Source: Actinomycetes bacterium (GTDB taxonomy: Bacteria; Actinomycetota; Actinomycetes; Actinomycetales; Cellulomonadaceae). Taken from it: a DNA stretch of 8,444 nucleotides. Location of the stretch: contig JAEWGQ010000334.1 of the NCBI GenBank assembly GCA_023388235.1, positions 1 to 8,444 of the forward strand, read 5' to 3'. The notes beneath the pieces are model-generated. The model worked only from the letters and a program-made list of their open reading frames with translations, did no database searches and was not told the origin of the DNA. Numbering within the stretch: the first letter of the stretch is position 1; the number at the start of each line of letters is the position of its first letter. Shown here one piece after another: positions 1 to 5,353 of the stretch. The position numbers were made by a program, and so were the translations under genes.

Positions 1-1
1 G

Positions 2-520
2 GCCGGGGCGGGTGGCCGCGCCGGTGCCGTCCGGTCCGGCCCGCTGCGCGCCGACGGCACGCTCGACCCGGCGCTGCTGTGCCCCGTGCCGTTCGCGGCG
101 GGTGCCCGGCTGCGGTGCGACGCCGTCGACGCGCTGGTGGCGCTCGACGCCGAGTTCCTGGCGGAGCACGGCACGCACCTGCCCGTCGGCGACACCTACC
201 GGACGTTCGCCGCGCAGGTCGCGGTCAAGGCGGCGAAGGGCGGGCTCGCGGCGGCACCCGGCCGTTCGCACCACGGGTGGGGCGTGGCGGTGGACTTCCG
301 CGGCTTCGGCGGGGTCGGGGAGTTCGACTCGCCGCTCTACGCCTGGATGCGGGAGCACGCGCCGGCGCACGGGTGGGTGCACCCGGCCGCGATGGGTCCC
401 GGCGGCTCCGGGCCGCTGGAGCCCTGGCACTGGGAGTACGCCGGCGCACCGTCCGCCGTCACCGTGCCGGACCTCGCCCGGACCGCCCGCCCCGACGCCG
501 GAGGCACCGCGGCCCCCTGA
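2..520 (+). CDS. M15 family D-alanyl-D-alanine carboxypeptidase (VanY-like), 5' end missing
   Basis: The frame is open from the first bases of the window, so the gene begins upstream; 172 residues are visible. The family consists of zinc peptidases that remove the terminal D-Ala from peptidoglycan stem peptides outside the membrane. Counting from the first visible residue, YRT at 66-68 matches the substrate-contacting arginine region. SHHGWGVAVD at 89-98 fits the SxHxxGxAxD zinc motif, giving H91 and D98 as ligands. EPWHWEY at 140-146 supplies the catalytic Glu (E140) and third zinc ligand (H143). All catalytic elements are therefore present. The last ~25 residues are a Pro/Ala-rich tail. A GTG at 86 could be called as a start, but family-like sequence (GPLRADGTLDPALL) continues upstream of it, so I treat the gene as partial; any signal peptide or anchor lies outside the window. 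It converges with the YihY gene. The family call is strong; the exact substrate is inferred. Confidence 0.9.
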   Translation, partial: AGAGGRAGAVRSGPLRADGTLDPALLCPVPFAAGARLRCDAVDALVALDAEFLAEHGTHLPVGDTYRTFAAQVAVKAAKGGLAAAPGRSHHGWGVAVDFRGFGGVGEFDSPLYAWMREHAPAHGWVHPAAMGPGGSGPLEPWHWEYAGAPSAVTVPDLARTARPDAGGTAAP

Positions 521-557
521 CGCCGGGGCGCGCCCGGTGGGGGTGCGCCCGGCGTCA
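518..557. terminator. Shared bidirectional hairpin between convergent genes
   Basis: Ten bases at 518-527 pair perfectly with 548-557. After one bulged G (528), three more pairs form between 529-531 and 545-547, leaving a 13-base loop. The stem base contains the TGA of the M15 gene (518-520) and the complement of the TGA of the YihY gene (555-557). There is no T-tract on either side, as is common for GC-rich actinobacterial terminators. Position between two converging genes supports a bidirectional terminator; function is inferred. Confidence 0.7.
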
Positions 558-1670
558 GCGCGCCGGGCGCTCCCCGCCCGACCCGCTCGACCCGCTCGAC
601 CCGTTCTGCCCGTCGGCCGCGGCCCGCGCGCGCGACTCGCGCAGCTCGCGCCCCCGGCGCACGTCCTCCTCGGCCTTCTTGCGCCGCTTGTCGCTCGCGC
701 GGGTGTCGCGCGGCGGCAGCTGGATGGTCCGCTCCGCCTCGATGCCGCCCTGCAGCTCGCGGCCGCGCTCGACCTCGGCGTCGAGCTCCGCGCCGAACAG
801 CAGGGCGAGGTTCGACAGCCACAGCCACAGCAGCAGGATGATGATCCCGGCGAGCGAGCCGTAGGTGCTCTCGTACTTGCCGAAGTTCGCGACGTAGAAC
901 GCGAACCCGGCCGACGCGACCAGCCACACCACCACCGCCACCGCGGCCCCGGGGCTGATCCACCGGAACTTCGGCTGCCGGACGTTCGGCGTGAAGTAGT
1001 AGAGGATCGCCACCGCGAGCACGACGAGCAGCAGCACGACCGGCCACTTGGCGATGTTCCACACGGTCACGGCCGTGTCGCTCAGCCCCAGCGCGGACCC
1101 GACCGAGCGGGCCAGGTCGCCCGACGCGACCAGCGCGACGACCACGGCCACGGCGAACAGCACCAGCACGACCGTGACGACCAGCAGCAGGGGCCGGAGC
1201 TTCCAGATCGGCCGGCCCTCGTCGATCTCGTACACGCGGTTCATGCCGCGGCTGAAGGCGGCGACGTACCCGGAGGCCGACCACAGGGCCAGGACCAGCG
1301 ACAGCACGAACGCAAGGCCGGCCCCCGAGCTGGACTGGATGCCCTCGAGGATCGGCTTCAGGGTGTCGGCGGCGCCCTCCGGCCCGGCGTCCCGCACCGT
1401 CGTCAGCACGCGCTCCACCAGCGCCTCGCCGTCCCCGACGATGCCGAGCACCGACACCACCGCCAGCAGGGCGGGCGCCAGGGCGAGCACGGCGTAGTAG
1501 GTGAGCGCCGCGGCGAGGTCGGTGCACTGGTCGTGCTGGAACTCCCGCACCGTCGTGCGCAGCACGTACTTCCAGGACCTCGGCGTCAGGTCGTCGGGGG
1601 AGTCCGGCTTGCGCGGGTCGTCGGGGGCGGGCGCGTCCGCCCGCTCCCTGCTGCTCTCGTGCTCGGCCAC
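555..1670 (-). CDS. YihY/virulence factor BrkB family inner-membrane protein
   Basis: The product is 371 residues and belongs to the YihY/BrkB family of polytopic membrane proteins. The family's biochemical role is not firmly known; its old label as RNase BN is wrong. Six membrane segments are visible at roughly 57-80, 117-139, 159-183, 207-226, 241-262 and 270-294. Family landmarks are AAALTYYAVLALAPALL near 53-69, a WSASGY...GMNRVY stretch at 130-147, YYFTPNV at 224-230 and FGAELDAEVERG at 292-303. The N-terminal ~30 residues are acidic and hydrophilic. The C-terminal ~70 residues are highly charged and end in a Gly/Ser tail, so both ends are probably cytoplasmic. I chose the GTG at 1670 because AGGAGGA (1675-1681) lies 4 bases upstream of it. 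An in-frame GTG at 1757 would add 29 low-quality residues and lacks a comparable site. The gene lies 123 bp downstream of the winged-helix gene on the same strand, so co-transcription is possible but unproven. Confidence 0.88.
   Translation of the reverse strand: MAEHESSRERADAPAPDDPRKPDSPDDLTPRSWKYVLRTTVREFQHDQCTDLAAALTYYAVLALAPALLAVVSVLGIVGDGEALVERVLTTVRDAGPEGAADTLKPILEGIQSSSGAGLAFVLSLVLALWSASGYVAAFSRGMNRVYEIDEGRPIWKLRPLLLVVTVVLVLFAVAVVVALVASGDLARSVGSALGLSDTAVTVWNIAKWPVVLLLVVLAVAILYYFTPNVRQPKFRWISPGAAVAVVVWLVASAGFAFYVANFGKYESTYGSLAGIIILLLWLWLSNLALLFGAELDAEVERGRELQGGIEAERTIQLPPRDTRASDKRRKKAEEDVRRGRELRESRARAAADGQNGSSGSSGSGGERPAR
580..606. repeat. 9-bp tandem repeat in the 3' end of the YihY gene
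   Basis: Three tandem copies of a 9-bp unit (gacccgctc, gacccgctc, gacccgttc) occupy 580-606. On the minus strand they encode the Gly/Ser tail of the YihY protein. Each copy is a whole number of codons, so gain or loss of a unit would change tail length without breaking the frame. It is a simple coding repeat, with no sign of mobility. Confidence 0.7.
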
Positions 1671-1674
1671 GGTG

Positions 1675-1681
1675 TCCTCCT
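1675..1681 (-). promoter_or_regulatory. Ribosome binding site that decides the YihY start
   Basis: On the minus strand AGGAGGA stands 4 bases upstream of the GTG at 1670, a near-perfect anti-16S match at good spacing. It is the reason for preferring this start over the longer reading frame beginning at 1757. Confidence 0.8.
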
Positions 1682-1793
1682 GCGCGGTGGGCCCGCAGGG
1701 ACGCGGACCGGGTCGCCGGGCGCTCGTCCTGGCCCGGCTGCTCCCGGCCAGCGTCACCCCGACGGCGCGACCTCGCCACAGCAGGGGCCCGGG

Positions 1794-2204
1794 TCAGGGC
1801 AGCACGCGCAGCCCGTCCACCGCGTTCAGGCGGTACCCGACGCCCCGCACGGTGGTGATGAGGCCGGACACGCCGGACTTCGCGCGCACGCGCCGCACGT
1901 GCACGTCCACCGTCCGGGTGCCCTCGGCCAGGTCCTGGCCGCGCCACGCGCCGGCGTACAGCTCGTCGCGGGTGACGACGCGGCCCGCGGACCGCGCGAG
2001 GTGCGCGACGAGGTCGAACTCCTGGCGGGTGAGGTCCACCGGCCGGTCGTCGACGACGAGGCGGCGTCCGGGCAGGTCGACCAGCACGGACGGGCCGACG
2101 GGCAGGGCGGCGAGCAGGGCCTCGAACCGGCGCAGGTCCGGCGCGGCGGGCGGGCGCTCCGCGGTGCGGGTGCGGGTGTGCGGGGCGGGGGTCAGGACGG
2201 TCAC
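1794..2204 (-). CDS. Winged-helix DNA-binding protein (OmpR/PhoB C-terminal domain), no receiver
   Basis: The product is 136 residues. Residues ~40-127 match the transcriptional regulatory C-terminal domain of OmpR/PhoB response regulators. LTRQEFDLVAHLARSAGRVV (58-77) covers the first helices, RDELYAGAWRG (79-89) follows, RTVDVHVRRVRAKSG (97-111) is the DNA-recognition helix, and ITTVRGVGYRL (116-126) is the C-terminal beta-hairpin wing. The first ~38 residues are a Pro/Arg/Ala-rich segment with no receiver domain and no phosphoacceptor Asp. Ordinary family members are about 220-240 residues, so this one is a bare DNA-binding domain. The GTG start is supported by GAGGAG at 2211-2216 with 6 bases of spacing, and no receiver-like frame exists upstream. 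No sensor kinase gene is visible. It probably binds DNA through the recognition helix; targets are unknown, with the adjacent YihY and phosphoesterase genes or its own promoter as simple guesses. Confidence 0.85.
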   Translation of the reverse strand: MTVLTPAPHTRTRTAERPPAAPDLRRFEALLAALPVGPSVLVDLPGRRLVVDDRPVDLTRQEFDLVAHLARSAGRVVTRDELYAGAWRGQDLAEGTRTVDVHVRRVRAKSGVSGLITTVRGVGYRLNAVDGLRVLP

Positions 2205-2493
2205 GACGGGCTCCTCGGGCGGTCCGCCGGGCGCGCGGCGCGGCGGGGCGGGACGCCGGGGTCCCGCGGGTGGCTGACGGCTGGGGTGGCGGTCAGGCCC
2301 GACAGAGCGGACGCGCGCAGGCGGGCCGCACGGTGCGGCACGGCGGGAGCGCGACGGTCATGGCGGCGAGTCTGGCACGCGCCGGGCGGCCGAGGGCAGG
2401 GGGACCGGCCGGCGTCTCACGTCGCGGACGACCGTGTCGCCGGTGCCGCCGTGCCTGCGGCCGGCCTGCCGTCGGCCGACGGTCAGCCGACGG
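2205..2493. other. Intergenic region upstream of the winged-helix gene
   Basis: No family-recognisable gene is seen here. It must hold the 5' leader and promoter of the winged-helix gene and the 3' end of the phosphoesterase transcript, both on the minus strand. A 22-codon minus-strand reading frame (2361 down to 2293, three Cys) begins with ATG 7 bases after a weak -10-like CAGACT (2369-2374). It could be a leader peptide but is far too short to trust. Near the left end only the ribosome binding site at 2211-2216 is clear. Confidence 0.5.
2469..2482. terminator. Possible terminator palindrome after the phosphoesterase gene
   Basis: CCGTCGGCCGACGG is a perfect 14-bp palindrome starting 11 bases beyond the phosphoesterase stop codon (2494-2496, minus strand). 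It has no loop of its own, so a hairpin would have to sacrifice the central pairs, and no T-tract follows. Termination is a guess based on position. Confidence 0.3.
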
Positions 2494-2496
2494 TCA
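2475..2496. repeat. Two tandem copies of an 11-bp unit spanning the phosphoesterase stop
   Basis: GCCGACGGTCA occurs twice head-to-tail at 2475-2485 and 2486-2496. The second copy ends with the complement of the phosphoesterase TGA, so the first copy carries a duplicate of that stop just downstream. The arrangement looks like a small local duplication. Confidence 0.65.
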
Positions 2497-4284
2497 GCCG
2501 GCGGGCGGCGCGGTGGGGTCGGCGGTCGCGTCCGTGCCCGGCTCGGCGTCCGGCTCCGGCTCGGGCAGGACCTGCGGCCAGGGCAGCGGGTCGTGCACGG
2601 TCGCGGTGGCGTCGGTGCCGATCTCGATGAGCTGCCAGTCCACGATCCGGCGGGTGTCCGGGTCCCACCGCAGCAGCGTCATCTCCGCGGTGCCCTTGAG
2701 CGGGCCGATGCGCGGCTCGTTCTCCTGCGCGCCGGCGGTCGAGGACGAGATGTACCGGATGCCCTGGCCGACCTGCTCGGGGTCGGTCCGCGTGTGCATG
2801 TGCCCGGACAGCAGCGCCGGTACGCACCCGTCGGCCAGCAGGGCGGGGGCGACGCGCGGGTTGTGGAACAGCACCAGGTCCACGCCGTCGTCGTCCGCGC
2901 ACGCGACCTCGGACAGCCGCGCGCCGACGTCGGCGTAGGACTCGTCCTGCGTCTGCGTGACGATCAGGCGGGTGGCCTTGGGGTCGCGGTCGCCCAGCAG
3001 CCGCAGGCCGTGCAGGTCGATCACGCCGCCGTCGAGCACGGTCGCCCCGGCGCGGGCGTACTGCGCGGTCGTCTCGGCGGAGTCGTGGTTCCCCGGCGCC
3101 GTGACCAGGTCCACGCCGTCCGGGATCGCGCGGGCGAACGTGCTGACGCAGTACTGCTCGACGGACGTGCCGTTCATGGTGGTGTCGCCCGCGTCGAGCA
3201 CGGCGCTGGCGCCGGACAGCTCGGTCATCGTCCGGACGACCGGGGCCATGCCGACGTTGCAGTGCAGGTCGGAGATCAGCAGGAACGTGATCGGCTCGGC
3301 GTCCGGCGTCGGCGTCGGGCCGGGCGTGCCCGTGGGACCGGGCGTGGCGCCGGGCTCCGCCGCCGCAGCGTCCGCACCGTCCGCACCGTCCACGTCGCCC
3401 GGGTCGCCGCCGTCCGTGCCGTCGGCGCCGTCCGTGCCGTCCTCCGCGGCCGCCGCCCGCGCCGCCGCGGCCTGGACCGCCTCCCGCCGCTGCTCCCAGC
3501 CGTCCCAGGCGGCGACCAGCGCGTCGTCGGCCTGCCGGTAGAAGTCCTCGTTCTCCTGGTACGCGCGGATGACGAGGCCGCCGTACGTGTCGACGATCCC
3601 GCCCAGGCGGCCGGTGATGCGCGCGCCCTCGAGCGGCGTGCCGTCGAACACCGCCGAGGCGGGCTGCGCCTGCACGCGCTCGCGGGCGCGGTCCTCCTCG
3701 CTGGCCGTGACGAGCGTCCCGACGAGCACGACGACCACCCCGCCGGCGACGATCTCGCGGGTGTGCGGCGCGAGCCGCGCGGTGAGCTCGGCCCGGCGTG
3801 CGGCGCCGAGCAGCGCCCGCCCGGCGAACCAGACGGCCACCAGCACGGCGAGCGCGGCGAGGCTGCGCCACGCGGCGTCCACGGCGAGCGCCCGCGCGGC
3901 GTCGGCGACGGTCGCCTGCGGCCCGGTGAAGAACTGCAGGTAGGAGTTCAGGTCGCCGGTCAGGGCCTGGAGGGTGTCGATGCCGTGCAGCGCGTCGACG
4001 TCGACGGGGATCTCCTCGACCGTCACGCGGGCGCCGAGCCCCAGCGGCAGCGGCGAGTCGATCTGCAGCGTGCCGAGCGGGCCGAGGTCGATCGTCACGG
4101 TCGAGTCCGTCGTCACGTCGTACCGCGCCTCGTGCGGGCCGAGGCTCAGCTCGGCCGAGGCGGTCGTGACGCCGAAGCCGACGGCGACGACCACGGCGGC
4201 GAGCGCGAGCAGGACGCGCGGCAGCCACCGGCGCGGCCGGGCCGGGCGCGACCGGGCCGGGGAGGCGGTGTCGGGAGCGGACAT
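2494..4284 (-). CDS. Membrane-anchored calcineurin-like metallophosphoesterase
   Basis: The product is 596 residues. It has three hydrophobic segments at about 20-43, 139-160 and 178-194, with an Arg-rich N-terminus and an Arg-rich loop between the second and third. By the positive-inside rule, residues 45-138 and everything after 195 lie outside the cell. Residues ~280-330 form an Asp/Gly/Ala then Pro/Thr/Gly low-complexity linker. The phosphoesterase domain (~331-560) carries all five family blocks: SDLH at 338-341, GD at 366-367, GNHD at 398-401, H474 in LFHNP, and GHMH at 494-497. These make up the two-metal site, so an active enzyme is likely; the substrate is unknown. The ATG at 4284 is preferred over a GTG at 4347 because it lies 7 bases after a TACGCT -10 box and leaves a clean Arg-rich N-terminus before the first membrane segment. 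The gene is divergent from the cation transporter. The N-terminal membrane region matches an architecture I recall from other actinobacterial phosphoesterases. Confidence 0.88.
   Translation of the reverse strand: MSAPDTASPARSRPARPRRWLPRVLLALAAVVVAVGFGVTTASAELSLGPHEARYDVTTDSTVTIDLGPLGTLQIDSPLPLGLGARVTVEEIPVDVDALHGIDTLQALTGDLNSYLQFFTGPQATVADAARALAVDAAWRSLAALAVLVAVWFAGRALLGAARRAELTARLAPHTREIVAGGVVVVLVGTLVTASEEDRARERVQAQPASAVFDGTPLEGARITGRLGGIVDTYGGLVIRAYQENEDFYRQADDALVAAWDGWEQRREAVQAAAARAAAAEDGTDGADGTDGGDPGDVDGADGADAAAAEPGATPGPTGTPGPTPTPDAEPITFLLISDLHCNVGMAPVVRTMTELSGASAVLDAGDTTMNGTSVEQYCVSTFARAIPDGVDLVTAPGNHDSAETTAQYARAGATVLDGGVIDLHGLRLLGDRDPKATRLIVTQTQDESYADVGARLSEVACADDDGVDLVLFHNPRVAPALLADGCVPALLSGHMHTRTDPEQVGQGIRYISSSTAGAQENEPRIGPLKGTAEMTLLRWDPDTRRIVDWQLIEIGTDATATVHDPLPWPQVLPEPEPDAEPGTDATADPTAPPAG
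3370..3441. repeat. 9-bp periodic coding repeat in the phosphoesterase linker
   Basis: The unit gtccgcacc occurs at 3370-3378 and 3379-3387. Variants (gtccgtgcc, gtcggcgcc, gtccgtgcc) occupy 3412-3438. On the minus strand they encode Gly-Ala-Asp or Gly-Thr-Asp triplets of the flexible linker between the membrane part and the catalytic domain. Length changes by whole units would keep the frame. Confidence 0.65.
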
Positions 4285-4291
4285 CCCCTCG

Positions 4292-4297
4292 AGCGTA
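4292..4297 (-). promoter_or_regulatory. -10 box for a leaderless phosphoesterase transcript
   Basis: TACGCT on the minus strand fits TANNNT and ends 7 bases before the ATG at 4284, the spacing expected if transcription starts at or next to the start codon. GAGGGG directly abuts the ATG and is too close to act as a normal ribosome binding site, which also points to leaderless translation. No good -35 box is visible. Confidence 0.5.
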
Positions 4298-4358
4298 GAC
4301 GCGGCCCCGGGCCCCCGTCGCGGCCGGCGGTCCTCGTGCGGGCGCACCGGGCCTGTGC

Positions 4359-4364
4359 TAGCCA
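4359..4364 (+). promoter_or_regulatory. Possible -10 box for a leaderless cation transporter transcript
   Basis: TAGCCA stands 6 bases before the GTG at 4371; it lacks the final T of TANNNT. An AGGAGG at 4364-4369 is only 1 base from the GTG, too close for normal initiation, and an in-frame TAG at 4359-4361 excludes any upstream start. Either the start is leaderless or the spacing is abnormally short. Confidence 0.4.
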
Positions 4365-4370
4365 GGAGGG

Positions 4371-5345
4371 GTGACCGCCACCCCGAGCCCCGACGCGCCG
4401 GCCCCGCCGCAGCACGCCGAGAGCACGGTCACGGTCGTCATCGCGTTCGCCGCCAACGCGCTGATCGCCGTCGCCAAGACGGTCGCGGCGGTGCTCACCG
4501 GCGCCGCGTCGATGCTGGCGGAGGCCGCGCACTCCTGGGCCGACACGGGCAACGAGATCTTCCTGCTGGTGGCGCAGCGGCGCTCCGCCCGCCCGCCGGA
4601 CCGGGAGCACCCGCTCGGCTACGGCCGCGAGGTGTACGTGTGGTCGCTGTTCGCGGCGATCGGCCTGTTCGCCGTCGGTGCCGGCGTGTCCGTCACGCAC
4701 GGCGTCCAGGAGCTGCTGGACCCGGAGCCCGCGTCGTCGTTCACCGTGGCGTACGTGGTGCTCGGCGTGTCGTTCCTGCTCGAGGGCACCTCGTTCCTGC
4801 AGGCGTGGCGGCAGGCCCGCCGGGCCGCGGCGCGGCGGGACCAGGACCTGTGGGAGCACGTGCTCGCGACGTCGGACCCGACGGTGCGCGCGGTGTTCTT
4901 CGAGGACGCGGCGGCGCTCGTGGGCATCGTGATCGCCGCCGGCGGCATCGCCGCGCACCAGGTCACCGGGTCACCCGTGCCCGACGCGGTCGGCTCGATC
5001 CTCGTCGGCGTCCTGCTGGGCGTGGTCGCGGTGCTGCTCATCGACCGCAACCGCCGGTTCCTGGTGGGGGAGACCGCCGACCCCGCGCTGCAGCGGGCCG
5101 CCGTCCGGGCGCTGCTGGCGATGCCGGAGATCGCGCGGGTCACCCAGCTGCGGCTCGAGGTCGTGGGGGCCCGGCAGCTCCTGGTCACCGGCGCCGTCGA
5201 CCTGACCGGCGACCTCGCCGAGCACGACGCCGCCCGCGTCCTGGCCTCCGTGGAGCGGCAGGTCACCGCCGTTCCCGGCGTCGTCGGCGCCGTCCTGTCC
5301 CTGTCCGAGCCCGGCGAGCCCGACCTGGTCGCCGACAGCCCCTGA
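4371..5345 (+). CDS. Cation diffusion facilitator family transporter (ZnT9-like subgroup)
   Basis: The product is 324 residues, a normal length for a proton-coupled divalent metal exporter of the cytoplasmic membrane (usually zinc, iron, manganese or cobalt). Six membrane segments lie at about 18-42, 44-68, 88-112, 123-145, 174-198 and 204-224, followed by a cytoplasmic metal-chaperone-like domain at ~226-315. The metal site in segment 2 is HSWAD (H54, D58). Segment 5 carries FFEDAAALVG (E178, D179) rather than the HxxxD of ZitB/YiiP. HPLGYGREVYVWSL at 80-93 and GAGVSVTHG at 103-111 resemble the ZnT9/SLC30A9 branch as I remember it. Metal specificity cannot be read from this. The GTG start is forced by an upstream in-frame stop at 4359-4361. 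The stop codon is 8 bp before the P450 gene, so the two are probably one operon. Confidence 0.9.
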   Translation: MTATPSPDAPAPPQHAESTVTVVIAFAANALIAVAKTVAAVLTGAASMLAEAAHSWADTGNEIFLLVAQRRSARPPDREHPLGYGREVYVWSLFAAIGLFAVGAGVSVTHGVQELLDPEPASSFTVAYVVLGVSFLLEGTSFLQAWRQARRAAARRDQDLWEHVLATSDPTVRAVFFEDAAALVGIVIAAGGIAAHQVTGSPVPDAVGSILVGVLLGVVAVLLIDRNRRFLVGETADPALQRAAVRALLAMPEIARVTQLRLEVVGARQLLVTGAVDLTGDLAEHDAARVLASVERQVTAVPGVVGAVLSLSEPGEPDLVADSP

Positions 5346-5353
5346 GGAGCCGC

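Noticed and set aside
86..520. Complete M15 gene beginning at GTG 86
   Set aside because: Family-like sequence continues in frame up to the window start and there is no ribosome binding site at 86, so the gene is partial.
1671..1757. N-terminal extension of the YihY protein from GTG 1757
   Set aside because: It would place a strong AGGAGGA ribosome site inside the coding region and adds 29 residues with no family similarity.
12..2630. 872-residue plus-strand open frame
   Set aside because: It crosses the M15 gene out of frame and runs antisense to the YihY and winged-helix genes; its Arg/Pro/Gln-rich translation has no family features. GC-rich DNA produces long shadow frames.
4285..4347. 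N-terminal extension of the phosphoesterase from GTG 4347
   Set aside because: The extra 21 residues are Arg/Pro-rich and would cover the -10 box; the ATG at 4284 fits better.
3974..5353. Upstream extension of the P450 reading frame
   Set aside because: The frame is open through the transporter gene but the translation is low-complexity; the P450 start at 5354 has its own ribosome binding site.
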